Positions 8,305-18,369 are shown, numbered from the stretch's first letter. The stretch is DNA of 64,000 nt from Ancrocorticia sp. (GCA_022648165.1 JALCLX010000005.1:124001-188000); one strand, 5' to 3'. The notes: generated by a model from the letters alone, not told the origin. Translations and numbers: made by a program.

Positions 8305-9318
8305 TCACTTCCTCGCGGCACGAAGCCGATCAATCTGATAGAGCGCTATCCCGGTAGCAACTGATGCGTTGAGTGATTCTAACTCAGCAGCGATTGGAAT
8401 GGAGGCGATGATATCGCTCGTCTCGCGAGTCAGCCGAGCCAAACCAGACCCCTCCGAACCGGTGACAACAACCAGTGGCATGTCCGCGAGCTGCAGATCT
8501 GCGATGTCGGTGTCACCGCCGCCATCGAGTCCCACTACAAAGTAACCTGATTTCTGGAGCTTCTCAAGGGCCCGCACCAGGTTGGTTACTCGTGCAACGG
8601 GAACGCGCGCAGCCGCCCCCGCTGAAACCTTCCACGCAGTGACGTTCATACTGGCTGAACGGCGTTCTGGGATGATCAGGCCATCCGCCCCGAAAGCGCT
8701 TGCCGAACGCAGAGCGGCCCCCAAGTTATGGGGATCCGTCACGGAATCGAGCGCCACAAACAATCCCCGGTTTGGCTCCGGATCCCCCGCGGAATGCTGC
8801 CGCACTTGTCTGCGTTCTACCCTCTCAAGCAAGTCCTCGATGCCCACGTATGAATAGGGGGGCACCTCGATCGCCACTCCCTGGTGCACGGCACCGTCGG
8901 TCATCTTGTCCAGCTCCGAACGCGATACCTCGATCAGTGGGGCTCCAAGCGCCGTCGCCGTTCGGACCACTTCGCCTACGCGTTCATCCGAAATCGCTGA
9001 ACCGGCCATAAAGACCCGTGTCAAAGGAATCCCTGAGCGCACAGCCTCGAGCACGGGATTGCGCCCGGCGATTAACTCGTGGCCCTCCTGGATGTGCAGA
9101 ACGCTCCTGAGCTTCGGCTCCCTGCGTTGCGCAGCCTTCTCCGCGGCCAGCGCGCGAGCTTCCGCCGCCTTCTTGGCATGATAAGCCGGATGATACGTGC
9201 GATCTTCGGCCTTCGGGGTAGGGCCTTTGCCTTCCAGACGCCGCCGATTCCGCCCGCCTGAACCTATCCTTTGGGTCTTCTTCTTCGCCGGCCTATTAGG
9301 CCCGTGATCAGCCGCCAT
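8305..9318 (-). CDS. rlmB: 23S rRNA (guanosine-2'-O-)-methyltransferase, TrmH/RlmB family
   Basis: The 337-residue protein has a basic, disordered N-terminal extension (about 90 residues, rich in Arg, Lys and Ala) common in actinobacterial members. A substrate-binding domain starting ELIAGRNPVLEAVRSGIPL follows, then a C-terminal SPOUT domain. The SPOUT motifs are present: ALDSVTDPHNLGAALRSA, VVTGSEGSGLARL and IPIAAELESLNASVATGIAL, the last with the SAM-binding knot. It would methylate the ribose of a guanosine in 23S rRNA, or possibly tRNA; motif evidence cannot separate close TrmH paralogues. Its ATG follows the cysS stop with no gap, a frequent actinobacterial pairing. Confidence 0.9.
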   Translation of the reverse strand: MAADHGPNRPAKKKTQRIGSGGRNRRRLEGKGPTPKAEDRTYHPAYHAKKAAEARALAAEKAAQRREPKLRSVLHIQEGHELIAGRNPVLEAVRSGIPLTRVFMAGSAISDERVGEVVRTATALGAPLIEVSRSELDKMTDGAVHQGVAIEVPPYSYVGIEDLLERVERRQVRQHSAGDPEPNRGLFVALDSVTDPHNLGAALRSASAFGADGLIIPERRSASMNVTAWKVSAGAAARVPVARVTNLVRALEKLQKSGYFVVGLDGGGDTDIADLQLADMPLVVVTGSEGSGLARLTRETSDIIASIPIAAELESLNASVATGIALYQIDRLRAARK

Positions 9319-10746
9319 TTAATGCCTCTCCAGATGCCACCGCGCGCCATCCGCGGAATCTTCCACAATAACTCCCGCCCGCGTGAGCGTATCGCGCAGA
9401 GCATCGGCACGTGCCCAGTCTTTCGCTGCTCGCGCCGCGGAGCGTTCCTCCAATACCGCCTGGACAAGGCTATCGAGTGCCTGATGAGCCTGATCTTGGC
9501 CGAAGTTCTCCCGCCACGGTTCGGCAAGCGGATCCAAACCTAAGACATCTAGCATAGCCCGCACATTCAACTGGGCTGTGCGAATAGCCGGATCATCATG
9601 GTTGGCAAGGGCCGTGTTCCCTTCCGTCACCTTTTCGTGAATCACAGCGAGTGCTGCGGGCACGTTCAGATCGTCGTCCATCGCAGCATGGAAGTCCGCG
9701 GGGAAATCGGCTGCTTTCAGCCCGACGACGTCGTCGCGGGAAACTTCGCCCACCATGCTGACTGATCGTTCCACGAATCCCGACACACGCGCCCACACGG
9801 CCGCGGCTTCTGCGAGCGTCTCCGGCGAATATGCCACCGTGGATCGGTAGTGAACGGTTCCTAATGCAAAGCGAAGAACCGCTGCAGGAACATCCTTGAC
9901 TACATTGGCCACGATTAGTGAGTTGCCGAGCGATTTACTCATCTTCTCGCCCTCGATCGTGACCCACGCATTATGCATCCAATACCGGGCGAACTTGCGC
10001 CCCGCCGCGTGGGATTGCGCCTGCTCGTTCTCATGATGCGGGAAACGTAAATCGATTCCGCCGCCGTGAATGTCGAATTCTGCACCTAGATACCGGCCGG
10101 ACATCGCCGAGCACTCCAAATGCCACCCCGGACGCCCTCTTCCCCACGGTGTATCCCACGCCGCATCGGAAGGTTCCCCAGGTTTCGGTGCCTTCCAGAG
10201 CGCAAAATCGTGCGGATTGCGTTTGTCGGGTTCTAAGGATTCTTCGTCGACATGCATATCTCTGCCCGACTGTCGCGTCAACGATCCGTAATCTGGCAAA
10301 GAGTCCACATCGAAATACACGTTGCCAGGATTTCCCACGTAGGCATGCCCCCGATCCAAGATCTGGCGGATCAGTTCAATCATGTCAGGAATATGCCCCG
10401 TTGCCCGCGGCTCATAGGTAGGCGGAAGCACACCGAGTGTCGCATATGCCTGGCTGAACTCCCGTTCAAAACGGTACGCCCACGCCCACCACAGCCTGCC
10501 AGCTTCCGCGGACTTCGTCAAGATCTTGTCGTCTATATCCGTCACATTCCTAATCAACGTGACATCGTAACCGCTACGGCGCAGCCACCGCACCAGCACG
10601 TCGAAAGCTACCGCAGACCGCATGTGGCCAATATGCGGAGACCCTTGAACCGTGGCACCACACACGTACAAGCCCACCTTGCCGGGAACAAGTGGCACAA
10701 AATCTCTAAGCGAATGGGTCGCTGAATCGTAAATGCTGAGGCTCAC
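9319..10746 (-). CDS. cysS: Cysteinyl-tRNA synthetase
   Basis: A 475-residue class I synthetase that charges tRNA-Cys with cysteine. The HIGH signature is SPHIGHMRS near residue 37, preceded by the zinc-ligand segment YVCGATVQ. Further zinc ligands are in WHLECSAM and [11 protein letters not shown]. The KMSKS loop is [11 protein letters not shown] near residue 268. The C-terminal DALR-type helical region is complete, ending at the normal length. Its stop codon abuts the rlmB start, so the two are cotranslated. It is distinct from the cysS-like MshC enzyme because the full DALR region and standard length are present. Confidence 0.96.
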   Translation of the reverse strand: MSLSIYDSATHSLRDFVPLVPGKVGLYVCGATVQGSPHIGHMRSAVAFDVLVRWLRRSGYDVTLIRNVTDIDDKILTKSAEAGRLWWAWAYRFEREFSQAYATLGVLPPTYEPRATGHIPDMIELIRQILDRGHAYVGNPGNVYFDVDSLPDYGSLTRQSGRDMHVDEESLEPDKRNPHDFALWKAPKPGEPSDAAWDTPWGRGRPGWHLECSAMSGRYLGAEFDIHGGGIDLRFPHHENEQAQSHAAGRKFARYWMHNAWVTIEGEKMSKSLGNSLIVANVVKDVPAAVLRFALGTVHYRSTVAYSPETLAEAAAVWARVSGFVERSVSMVGEVSRDDVVGLKAADFPADFHAAMDDDLNVPAALAVIHEKVTEGNTALANHDDPAIRTAQLNVRAMLDVLGLDPLAEPWRENFGQDQAHQALDSLVQAVLEERSAARAAKDWARADALRDTLTRAGVIVEDSADGARWHLERH

Positions 10747-10840
10747 GCTTATAGCCTATCGCGTGTTCCCTGCATACCAGCTACTGAGATTGATGGCATA
10801 CCCGCAGAATCCAGCGCACATCCCGGCGTATTCCAACAGA

Positions 10841-12196
10841 TCAGTACTTCGCCTGAGCCTTCACGGGCAAGAACGCGAGCAGCCCCGCGAACAGTACCGC
10901 GATGATTCCCAGAATCCCGAAGTAGGCAACCTGCGACTTTGCTACGCCCATAGCGCTGGCGGCCAACGTGATGGATGTGGAATACATGAACGGAGAGAGG
11001 AACGATACGGCTCTGCCGGTGGTGGCATAGAGCCCAAAGATCTCACCCTCGGCGCCACGCGGAGCGATGCGCGCCAAATACGAGCGAGCCGCCGATTGCG
11101 TAGGGCCAACAAAGATGCACAACATCAGGCCAAACACCCAGAAGACTCCCGTGGCACTCAACTGTATCGGCCCAAGCGAAAGCCCTCCATGGAGCAGGAA
11201 TACCAAAAAACCGGAGACCGTCATGAGCGTCAGCGAGACGATGATAACCATCCGAGCGCCCAGTTTATCGTCGAGCCAGCCGAAGAGAATCGTGGCAATT
11301 CCTGCCACCAGGTTCGCCGCAATCCCAAAGATAAGCACATCGCCAGCGCTGAAACCGAATGCCGCACCGGCCAAGACGCCACCAAACGTGAAGACTCCCG
11401 CCAGTCCATCGCGAAAAATCGCCGAGGCGATGAGGAACCACACCACAGAACGATCTGTGCGCCACAGCCGTGCGATAGAGCGAAAGAGTTCGCGATATGC
11501 ACCGATCACGCCGCGAACGTCAGAATTCTTCGGTTCCGTATTGCGTCCGGTCACAATCACAGGGATCGATGCGATGAGCATCCATGCGGCAGCAATCAGC
11601 ATCGACACGCGAATGTTCGCACCATCCGCATGTGACACACCAAACCATCCGGGATCAGGGCTGATGAAACCCACGTACAGAATCAGAAGCAACACGATGC
11701 CGCCAACGTATCCGAGACCCCAGCCGAAACCAGAGACTCGGCCCACCGTCTTCGGTGTTGAGATGTCCGTGACCATCGCGTTATACACAACGGAACCTGT
11801 TTCGAAGATAACGTTGCCCACTGCTACCAATATCAAACCCAGCCAGAGGTACGATTCGCCGGGTTTCACGAAAAAGAGCAGCGCCATGATCACCACCACC
11901 GCTAAAGTGGAGGCGGTCAACATGGTTTGGCGTTTACCCGTGCGATCGGTCCATTGGCCGATAGCTGGTGCCACGATTGCGATGAGCAAACCGCCAACCG
12001 ACAACGCCCAACCTAAATCCGCATTTGCATCAGGACCGAACAGCTCAGCGTTGGTCAAATACACCGTGAAGACGAACGTGGTCACTACAGCGTTAAAGGC
12101 GGCAGAACCCCAGTCCCACATGGACCATGCGAGCACCCGCTTGGTGATAAAGCCGAATGCTCCACGCGGTGAGATCTCCTTATTCGCTTGTTTCAT
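10841..12196 (-). CDS. MFS transporter of the UMF1/Atg22-like group
   Basis: The product is a 451-residue integral membrane protein with about twelve hydrophobic helices. The opening WSMWDWGSAAFNAVVTTFVF is the hallmark of UMF1/Atg22-like major facilitators, and the loop GQWTDRTGKRQTML between helices 2 and 3 is the usual MFS loop. Substrate is unknown; efflux is typical for the group. I place the start at ATG 12196; GTG 12205 is the alternative and neither has a strong ribosome site. It stands alone between cysS and ispF on the same strand. Confidence 0.85.
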   Translation of the reverse strand: MKQANKEISPRGAFGFITKRVLAWSMWDWGSAAFNAVVTTFVFTVYLTNAELFGPDANADLGWALSVGGLLIAIVAPAIGQWTDRTGKRQTMLTASTLAVVVIMALLFFVKPGESYLWLGLILVAVGNVIFETGSVVYNAMVTDISTPKTVGRVSGFGWGLGYVGGIVLLLILYVGFISPDPGWFGVSHADGANIRVSMLIAAAWMLIASIPVIVTGRNTEPKNSDVRGVIGAYRELFRSIARLWRTDRSVVWFLIASAIFRDGLAGVFTFGGVLAGAAFGFSAGDVLIFGIAANLVAGIATILFGWLDDKLGARMVIIVSLTLMTVSGFLVFLLHGGLSLGPIQLSATGVFWVFGLMLCIFVGPTQSAARSYLARIAPRGAEGEIFGLYATTGRAVSFLSPFMYSTSITLAASAMGVAKSQVAYFGILGIIAVLFAGLLAFLPVKAQAKY

Positions 12197-12267
12197 AGTG
12201 TTCACTGTACGGTGTCAGCATGTCCAACGGGTGAACAATACGAGCCCAAAACACGCAAAACGTGCGT

Positions 12268-12753
12268 TCATGGCCGAAAAACGAGTGCCGTCGCTACCGC
12301 GGCCAACCCCTGTGATGCGCCCGTGAAACCCAAGTGATCGGTGGTGGTGGCACTCACCGCAACAGGTGCGCCCATCGCAGCGCTCATCGCTGCTTCCGCC
12401 TCCTTTTTTCGCGGCAAGAACCTGGGGCGCTGGCCAACTATTTGCACGGAGGCATTGGCAATTTCCCAGCCTGAGCCCCGCACCAATCGCGCCGCCTCTC
12501 TAAGCAAAACGCTGCCCGATGCCCCGCTCCATTCCGGGCGGTCCGTTCCAAATACAGTTCCCAAATCGCCTATGCCCGAAGCGATGAGGATCGCATCGCA
12601 TACGGCATGCGCTGCAACATCCGCATCCGAATGTCCTTCTAACCCGCGTTCCCCCGGCCATTCCACACATGCCAAGAAGAGCGGACGATTCTTGTTCGCA
12701 CTGAAAGCGTGCACGTCGATACCAGTGCCCACCCGGAAATCCACCGCTTTCAT
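12268..12753 (-). CDS. ispF: 2-C-methyl-D-erythritol 2,4-cyclodiphosphate synthase
   Basis: This 161-residue enzyme carries out the fifth step of the non-mevalonate isoprenoid pathway. The metal-binding signature GTGIDVHAF is at residues 8-16, the second ligand block [17 protein letters not shown] in the middle, and the C-terminal substrate loop [17 protein letters not shown] is intact. The start overlaps the ispD stop by four bases (ATGA), so the two enzymes are translationally coupled, as in many actinobacteria. Confidence 0.95.
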   Translation of the reverse strand: MKAVDFRVGTGIDVHAFSANKNRPLFLACVEWPGERGLEGHSDADVAAHAVCDAILIASGIGDLGTVFGTDRPEWSGASGSVLLREAARLVRGSGWEIANASVQIVGQRPRFLPRKKEAEAAMSAAMGAPVAVSATTTDHLGFTGASQGLAAVATALVFRP

Positions 12754-13517
12754 GAGCGTTCTCCCAATCCGAATACATCGGCCGCACCGTCTGCAGCATC
12801 CTGGTTAGCCAGAAATTCGGCAAGCAGTAAGTCAAAAGGCCGCGTAATCTTCAGGGCACGTTGGTCACCAGGAACCACGACGACGTCGATACCGGCCGCC
12901 TCCGCCAGATACGCGTCGTCCGGCGCCGCCGTCGTTTCTTCTTGACCGGACGCCGCAAATACGTGATGCGCGTGGCGGATTGCATCCAGGGCGAAACCCT
13001 GCGGAGTTTGCATTGCGCGAAGTGCCGTCCGATCCAGTGTTCCCGCAATCGGCTCAGTGCCGTCCTTGGCACGCGCCCCGACCCGCTTGATGGTGTCCGT
13101 AACAGGCAAAGCAGGGACAACAGCCCGATGCCCAGCTTGCAACGCAGCAACCACGCGCCGAATAAGCGAAGCAGGAGTGAGCGGACGCGCGGCGTCATGG
13201 ATCAGAACGAAATCAGATGATCCGGCAGCATCCAGCCCTGCCCGAACCGACGCCTGCCGCGTCACACCTCCAGGCACTACACTCACCGGCATCGCCAAAC
13301 CGCCAAGCATTCCATGCCCGCGCAGAACTGAAACGAAATCTGGCACCTGCTGATGCGGCGCGGTCACTACCACAGCGTCAACTACCTCTGAGTCTCGCAT
13401 CGCACGCACCGCGTGCACGATAAGTGGCTCTCCAGCCAGGTCCACTAGCGCCTTCGGGCCTGGCGCCCCCAAACGCGTGCCACTACCAGCAGCAGCAATT
13501 ACGGCGACGACTCTCAC
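12750..13517 (-). CDS. ispD: 2-C-methyl-D-erythritol 4-phosphate cytidylyltransferase
   Basis: A 255-residue nucleotidyltransferase, third step of the MEP isoprenoid pathway, transferring CMP to methylerythritol phosphate. The glycine-rich nucleotide loop [17 protein letters not shown] lies at residues 8-24, and [11 protein letters not shown], the conserved aspartate segment, near residue 115. The start is GTG at 13517. It lies sixteen bases downstream of carD, an order conserved in actinobacteria, and overlaps ispF. Confidence 0.93.
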   Translation of the reverse strand: MRVVAVIAAAGSGTRLGAPGPKALVDLAGEPLIVHAVRAMRDSEVVDAVVVTAPHQQVPDFVSVLRGHGMLGGLAMPVSVVPGGVTRQASVRAGLDAAGSSDFVLIHDAARPLTPASLIRRVVAALQAGHRAVVPALPVTDTIKRVGARAKDGTEPIAGTLDRTALRAMQTPQGFALDAIRHAHHVFAASGQEETTAAPDDAYLAEAAGIDVVVVPGDQRALKITRPFDLLLAEFLANQDAADGAADVFGLGERS

Positions 13518-13532
13518 AGATGCCTCACACCG

Positions 13533-14033
13533 CTACTCGTGATTGTGTAGTGTCTCCGCCAGAATGTCGTCAAGCTTCTCTAACGCCTGATCCTCTGTCA
13601 CGTCCCGCGCCAAGGCAACTTCCGAGCCTAAGATTTGGCGCGCCTGGGAAAGCATCCGCTTCTCGCCCGCGGAGAGATGCCGGTCAAATTCCCTGCGGGT
13701 CAAATCGCGGACAACTTCCGCTACCTTGATAACGTCGCCAGACGTCAATTTCTCACTGTTCGCCTTGTACCGGCGCGACCAATTCGAAGGCTCCTCGATA
13801 TGTTCCGCTCGCAGAACAGAGAAAACACGCTCCAACTGATCGTCATCGGAAACATCACGGACCCCGACTTCCTCAACCTTGTCTGCCGGCACTTGGATTA
13901 CGAGGTCCCCTTGTACTACGCGCAGCGTGAGGTAAAGCTTCTCTTCGCCACGGATCTTCTTCGTGGCGATGTCCTCAATGCGGGCCGCACCATGATGAGG
14001 GTAAACAACCGTTTCGCCAATTTTGAGTGCCAT
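13533..14033 (-). CDS. carD: CarD-family RNA polymerase-binding regulator
   Basis: The 166-residue protein has an N-terminal CdnL/TRCF RNA-polymerase interaction domain ([17 protein letters not shown] at residues 6-22, then [17 protein letters not shown]). A C-terminal helical DNA-contact domain carries the [16 protein letters not shown] segment, including the tryptophan that CarD wedges into the open promoter bubble. In mycobacteria CarD stabilises RNAP open complexes at rRNA and many other promoters and is essential. Length is normal. A sigma-A-like promoter lies upstream. ispD and ispF follow on the same strand and may be read through. Confidence 0.95.
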   Translation of the reverse strand: MALKIGETVVYPHHGAARIEDIATKKIRGEEKLYLTLRVVQGDLVIQVPADKVEEVGVRDVSDDDQLERVFSVLRAEHIEEPSNWSRRYKANSEKLTSGDVIKVAEVVRDLTRREFDRHLSAGEKRMLSQARQILGSEVALARDVTEDQALEKLDDILAETLHNHE

Positions 14034-14078
14034 TCGGATTGAGCCCCTTTGCTTGAGTATCGGGATTTCCGTGTAGAC

Positions 14079-14106
14079 ATTCTACCATGACAGGTATATC
14101 GTCAAG
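14079..14106 (-). promoter_or_regulatory. Probable sigma-A-type promoter of carD
   Basis: On the minus strand TTGACG (14106-14101 when read through 14100) is followed fifteen bases later by TAGAAT preceded by TGG, an extended -10-like arrangement, about 45 bases ahead of the carD ATG. The spacer is short by one or two bases, so this is a candidate only. Confidence 0.45.
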
Positions 14107-14165
14107 ATTTTCGGGGTTTTCCTACGCTCGGCGTAGCCGCTGCCGCAGGGGCACCACCGCTAAAC

Positions 14166-14852
14166 TCATCCAACCAATTTGTAACCCAGGCCACGGATCG
14201 TCACCAACATGGCCGGATTTGACGGATCGTCCTCGATCTTCGCGCGAATGCGTTTCACATGCACGTCCAAGGTCTTCGTATCTCCCACGTAATCCATGCC
14301 CCAAATGCGATCCAGAATTTGCGAACGTGTGAGCACTCTGCCCGGATTCTCCATAAACATTTCAAGGAGTTCGAATTCGCGCAACGGCATTGCAACAGGC
14401 TTACCATTGACCGTCACTACGTGAGCATCCGAATCTAGCGTTACGGCGCCTACCGACAATACGTCGTGCTGCTCCTCAACCGCGTCGTTGGACGATACTC
14501 GCCGCAGCACGGCCCGTATTCGCGCGACTAGCTCACGATACGAATATGGCTTGGTCAGATAATCATCTGCACCCACCTCGAGGCCCACGATCTTATCCAC
14601 TTCGTCATCTTTAGCGGTCACCATGATGATGGGAACATTGGAACTCGCCCGAACCCTGTTGCACACCTCGATGCCTGAAAGACCTGGCAACATGAGATCC
14701 AGCAAAATGAGATCCGGATTCTCACTTTCAAATAACGCCATCGCGGCGTTGCCATCAGCCGCCGCCACAACCTGAAAACCGTCTCGGCGCAAATTGAATG
14801 TCAACGCATCCCTATACGTCGGCTCGTCGTCGACTACCAGGATCTTTGCCAT
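14166..14852 (-). CDS. regX3: Phosphate-responsive response regulator (RegX3/PhoB-like)
   Basis: The 228-residue OmpR-family regulator has receiver residues Asp8-Asp9, phosphoacceptor Asp52 (LLDLMLPG) and the conserved lysine in VTAKDDE and DYLTKPYSYRELVAR. The winged-helix DNA-binding domain occupies the C-terminal hundred residues (MPLREFELLEMFMENPGRVL, then VDVHVKRIRAKIE-like). In mycobacteria RegX3 is phosphorylated by SenX3 and activates phosphate-starvation genes. It begins immediately after the senX3 stop. The divergent phoU supports the assignment to this system, not to another OmpR pair. Confidence 0.92.
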   Translation of the reverse strand: MAKILVVDDEPTYRDALTFNLRRDGFQVVAAADGNAAMALFESENPDLILLDLMLPGLSGIEVCNRVRASSNVPIIMVTAKDDEVDKIVGLEVGADDYLTKPYSYRELVARIRAVLRRVSSNDAVEEQHDVLSVGAVTLDSDAHVVTVNGKPVAMPLREFELLEMFMENPGRVLTRSQILDRIWGMDYVGDTKTLDVHVKRIRAKIEDDPSNPAMLVTIRGLGYKLVG

Positions 14853-16073
14853 TTATCGTTCTCCCTTTCCCTTCTCCAACCTCACGGCGCTCGTTTCAGG
14901 CCGCACGCTTCGTGCGTCACGGGCGCTGGCGGCTACACCATCCGTTGCCGCTTCCGGCAAAAGAATCGTGAAAGTCGATCCTTTGCCGGGAACTGACCAC
15001 AACGTGACCCGCCCCCCATGATCCGAAACCACATGCTTCACAATCGACAGGCCCAATCCGGACCCGCCATAATCCCGTGATCGAGACGCATCCCCGCGGA
15101 AGAAACGTTCGAATACCCGATCGCGTTGCGCAGGTGAAATTCCTTCGCCTTGGTCCACAACTGCAATCGAAACCAATCCATCGTGCGTTGTCACACCAAC
15201 TGAAACTTGAGAACCGCGGTGTGAATAACGCAAAGCATTATCAAGGAGATTCCGAACCGCCGTCACTAGAAGCTTCTTGTCACCGTACACGTGGTGGCCT
15301 TTTTGCCCTCCGGCTACCAGCCGAATGCCCCTGTCTTCCGCCTCAATTCGCATCCGATCAACGGCTTCTTCTACCACCTCGTCGATCGATACCAAATCGG
15401 ATGTAGACAATGCGTCCCCTGCCTGCAGGCGCGATAGCTCGATAATGTCCTGCACCAGTTGACTCAAACGCGTGGCTTCTTTGCCGAGTTGGGTGGAGAA
15501 ATGACGCACGGCCTCGGCATCCTCTGCATTATCGTACAACGTCTCCGCCAGTAGGGAAATCGCGCCAATTGGCGTCTTCAACTCGTGAGAAATATTCGCC
15601 GTGAAGTCGCGCCGCGTCTCCTCCAAGCGAGACTGCGCGGTGTTGTCCTCAAAAAGAATCAGCACCTTGCCTTCACTCATGGGCGCCGTTCGCGTCATCA
15701 AACGGCTCTCCAGCTCCTGTTCCAGCATCGAACGGCTCATGCGGACTTCCTCCGCATGGATTAGACCGTCCTGGCGGGTCGCGTCTACCAGTCGTTTCAT
15801 CTCAGGGCGCACAATCTGGTTTCCATGCACAATGCCATACGAATACGCACGCGTTGATGCCTTTTCCACAGTGTTGCTGCGATCCAGAATCACGTAGTCT
15901 TGCGGCAACGCATCCAGAATTGCCGTGGCAACGATCTTTTTATCATCATCGTCCGGTGTTTGTACGCGCTCAGAACGTCGCTGGCGTTCCGTGTACAAGA
16001 AGGCGTATGTGGCCCACGCTCCCACTAATACTCCCAGGAGCGCAGCCACCAAAATGGCAACTTCTGTTGACAT
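14853..16073 (-). CDS. senX3: Sensor histidine kinase of the phosphate system
   Basis: The 406-residue kinase has one N-terminal membrane segment (residues 5-26) and no large outside domain. A PAS-like region follows (residues 48-145), then the H box FTANISHELKTP with His163, and catalytic motifs NLLDNALRYS, VDQGEGISPA and GGSGLGLSIVKHV. This short-sensor architecture is that of SenX3/PhoR, which senses phosphate through PhoU and the Pst transporter, not by an external domain. It is divergent from phoU and abuts regX3. Confidence 0.92.
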   Translation of the reverse strand: MSTEVAILVAALLGVLVGAWATYAFLYTERQRRSERVQTPDDDDKKIVATAILDALPQDYVILDRSNTVEKASTRAYSYGIVHGNQIVRPEMKRLVDATRQDGLIHAEEVRMSRSMLEQELESRLMTRTAPMSEGKVLILFEDNTAQSRLEETRRDFTANISHELKTPIGAISLLAETLYDNAEDAEAVRHFSTQLGKEATRLSQLVQDIIELSRLQAGDALSTSDLVSIDEVVEEAVDRMRIEAEDRGIRLVAGGQKGHHVYGDKKLLVTAVRNLLDNALRYSHRGSQVSVGVTTHDGLVSIAVVDQGEGISPAQRDRVFERFFRGDASRSRDYGGSGLGLSIVKHVVSDHGGRVTLWSVPGKGSTFTILLPEAATDGVAASARDARSVRPETSAVRLEKGKGER

Positions 16074-16123
16074 ACTCCTAGCCTAGACGGTGTAGCGAAG
16101 TACGCTCCTGCACCCTTATCGTT

Positions 16124-16140
16124 GTTCACGCAACGTTCAC
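16124..16140. promoter_or_regulatory. PHO-box-like direct repeat between senX3 and phoU
   Basis: GTTCAC occurs at 16124-16129 and again at 16135-16140, exactly eleven bases apart. Actinobacterial PhoP/RegX3 sites are direct repeats of 11-base units with a GTTCA core, so spacing and core both fit. The position, between divergent senX3-regX3 and phoU, suggests autoregulation of this locus. Confidence 0.5.
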
Positions 16141-16242
16141 TTGCTCGCTCAGCCGCGTTAACTGGACGCGGCGCAGCGGTTAACACTCATGCGATTGAGT
16201 GTCAGAAGGGGAAATTGAAGTCGAGCACTTTCAAAGGACGTC

Positions 16243-16947
16243 ATGCGTTACGAATTCCGCAAAGAGATGCACGAATTGCAAGATACGCTCACCGCGCAAG
16301 CGCGTGGAGCAGCAACCGCCATGCGCCGCTCCGCAGCCTCGCTGCGAGACGCCAACCTGGCGCTGGCCGAATCTGTTATAGATGCAGACGCCCAAATCGA
16401 TCTGCTGGAAAGAACCGTAGACGACATGGGGATTTCTTTGCTCGCCCGCCAAGCTCCTGTGGCATCCGACCTGCGCACTGTTGTCTCTGCACTGCGAATG
16501 GCGTCCACTTTGGAACGCATGGGTGATCTGGCCCGCCACGTGGCGTACATTGCGCGCGGCCGGTTCCCTCTTGCCGCTGCCGACGGCGCCGCGTACGAAC
16601 TACTGACCAATATGGCCGATCAGGCCGCAGCCGTAGGCACAAAAATGGCCAAACTTGTTGAGACCCAAGACATGAACCTGGCTGCACAATTAGAGGAAGA
16701 AGACGAGATACTGGACAATTTCCATCGGAGATCTTTCGAGCTGGTACTCGATGACACGAATAATCTCAGCCGCCAAGAGATTGTAGACGTTGTGCTCATC
16801 GGGAGATTCCTTGAGCGTTACGGCGATCACGCGGTGTCCGTAGCACGGCGCATGACGTTCCTTGTAACAGGTATAGTTCCACCCCACGAATTCGTTCCCG
16901 GCACTGAAGAACAAATGCTTGGGGGAGCACCCCTCGCTCATGAATAG
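16243..16947 (+). CDS. phoU: Phosphate-specific transport accessory protein PhoU
   Basis: A 234-residue cytoplasmic protein made of two PhoU three-helix repeats. Each repeat carries the acidic metal-binding block: RMGDLARHVAYIA near residue 95 and RFLERYGDHAVSVARR near residue 190. PhoU dampens signalling by the phosphate histidine kinase and restrains the Pst importer. AAAGGA lies four bases ahead of the ATG. It is divergent from senX3 with a PHO-box-like repeat between them, and a strong hairpin follows it. Confidence 0.95.
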   Translation: MRYEFRKEMHELQDTLTAQARGAATAMRRSAASLRDANLALAESVIDADAQIDLLERTVDDMGISLLARQAPVASDLRTVVSALRMASTLERMGDLARHVAYIARGRFPLAAADGAAYELLTNMADQAAAVGTKMAKLVETQDMNLAAQLEEEDEILDNFHRRSFELVLDDTNNLSRQEIVDVVLIGRFLERYGDHAVSVARRMTFLVTGIVPPHEFVPGTEEQMLGGAPLAHE

Positions 16948-16992
16948 AACCGCGCATTCGTAAAGAACCTCCGCATAAAGACACAACGCAAT

Positions 16993-17021
16993 GGGGGCCA
17001 GGTTGTAACAACTTGGCCCCC
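16993..17021. terminator. Bidirectional hairpin terminator between phoU and gpmA
   Basis: A perfect or near-perfect inverted repeat, GGGGGCCAGGTTGT against ACAACTTGGCCCCC, lies between the convergent phoU and gpmA genes. It sits 45 bases after phoU and 16 bases after gpmA and would stop transcription from both sides. Confidence 0.8.
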
Positions 17022-17036
17022 ACACAATTCTGTTGT

Positions 17037-17771
17037 TTACTTCCCCTGATTCGCTACAGCAGCGATCTTCGCTTCTGCGTCCGGATCCAAGTACGTGCCG
17101 CCCTTCTTGAGCGGCTTCATGTCTTCATCAAGTTCGTAGACCAACGGAATTCCTGTTGGAATATTAACACCGGCGATATCCGCGTCTGAGATGCCATCCA
17201 AGTGCTTCACAATGGCCCGCAGTGAGTTCCCGTGCGCGGCAATGAGGATGGTCTTGCCCGTCTTAATATCTGGCACGATCACGTCATTCCAGTACGGCAG
17301 CAAGCGTTCCAACACATCTTTCAGGCATTCAGTGCGCGGAATTGGTTCCCCCGCATATCGAACATCGGAATCCTGAGAGAATTCGCTTCCAAGCTCAATT
17401 GCTGGCGGCGGCACATCGTAGGAACGGCGCCATTGCATAAATTGTTCTTCGCCGTATTCCTCGCGGATCTCCTTCTTGTTCTTGCCTTGAAGAGCGCCAT
17501 AATGGCGCTCATTCAAACGCCAACTACGTTCTACCGGAATCCAGTGCCTATCAGCTGCATCGAGCGCCAAGTTGGCCGTCATGATAGCCCGGCGCAACAG
17601 CGATGTGTACAGCTTGTCCGGAAGGACACCAGCCTGCTTGAGCAGTTCGCCGCCATGGACGGCCTCTGCGCGGCCCTTTTCCGAAAGCGGGACATCCACC
17701 CACCCCGTGAAAAGGTTTTTTGCATTCCATTCGCTCTCGCCGTGGCGGAGCAGTACGAGTGTGTAGCTCAT
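17037..17771 (-). CDS. gpmA: 2,3-bisphosphoglycerate-dependent phosphoglycerate mutase
   Basis: The 244-residue cofactor-dependent mutase interconverts 3- and 2-phosphoglycerate in glycolysis and gluconeogenesis. The catalytic phosphohistidine is His10 in [10 protein letters not shown]. The motif [14 protein letters not shown] follows, then [11 protein letters not shown], and the second active-site histidine is in [15 protein letters not shown]. Length and C-terminus are normal. Adjacency to senX3-regX3-phoU is conserved among actinobacteria. Confidence 0.96.
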   Translation of the reverse strand: MSYTLVLLRHGESEWNAKNLFTGWVDVPLSEKGRAEAVHGGELLKQAGVLPDKLYTSLLRRAIMTANLALDAADRHWIPVERSWRLNERHYGALQGKNKKEIREEYGEEQFMQWRRSYDVPPPAIELGSEFSQDSDVRYAGEPIPRTECLKDVLERLLPYWNDVIVPDIKTGKTILIAAHGNSLRAIVKHLDGISDADIAGVNIPTGIPLVYELDEDMKPLKKGGTYLDPDAEAKIAAVANQGK

Positions 17772-17847
17772 GTTTCTATCTTTCCACGTGTTACCTAGGA
17801 CTTGCTACCAGTTCCACCTGGGACCACACCGGCTGGGTACGCCGCTG

Positions 17848-18369
17848 CTATTCTTTTAGCACTCCTACCTCGTGTAGCTTCTGCTCGATGCGCGCCACGA
17901 TCCCTTCCGTACGTGCATCAATCCCCACGGCAAAGCCCGGCTCTTCGGCTCCCAGCTCCTCCAATGTCGCGAGTTGCGATGGAAGCAATGAGGTGGGCAT
18001 GTAATGTCCAGTTCGCCCCGCCATGCGCTGGGCTAACAGCTCTGGGCTGCCAGTTAGGTGAACGAAGAATGTTCTTCCTGGTGCTCGCCGTAGCCGGTCC
18101 CGATAGGAACGCTTCAGCGCGGAGCATGTGACAACCGTGTTCTTCCCGGCACCATCCTCCTGCGCGGTCCATTCAACGATCGTGTCCAGCCACGGCCACC
18201 GATCGTCATCGGTCAAAGGAATGCCGGCACGCATTTTGTCTCGGTTTGCCTGCGAATGGAAATCGTCGCCCTCGGCAAAATCCCAATTGAGCTTCGCCGC
18301 GAGAGCGCGCGCCACCGTGGTTTTTCCGCTTCCGCAAACGCCCATCACGATCAGATGTTCGTGAGACAT
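17848..18369 (-). CDS. gntK: Gluconokinase
   Basis: The 173-residue small kinase has a P-loop at residues 10-18 (GVCGSGKTT), the gluconate-site block FAEGDDFHSQANRDKM, the segment DRWPWLDTI and the CSALKRSYRDRLR region typical of thermoresistant-type gluconokinases. It phosphorylates gluconate to 6-phosphogluconate for the pentose phosphate pathway. I chose the ATG at 18369 because AGAGG is properly spaced before it; the longer frame starting at 18429 adds 20 residues that no family member has. Confidence 0.9.
   Translation of the reverse strand: MSHEHLIVMGVCGSGKTTVARALAAKLNWDFAEGDDFHSQANRDKMRAGIPLTDDDRWPWLDTIVEWTAQEDGAGKNTVVTCSALKRSYRDRLRRAPGRTFFVHLTGSPELLAQRMAGRTGHYMPTSLLPSQLATLEELGAEEPGFAVGIDARTEGIVARIEQKLHEVGVLKE

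Noticed and set aside
10733..11635. Plus-strand open frame of 300 codons
   Set aside because: Overlaps the MFS gene and intergenic DNA, highly charged and without family features.
11067..12326. Plus-strand open frame of 419 codons
   Set aside because: It is the antisense shadow of the MFS transporter; its amino acid composition (Pro, Thr, Arg-rich) is that of a complementary strand.
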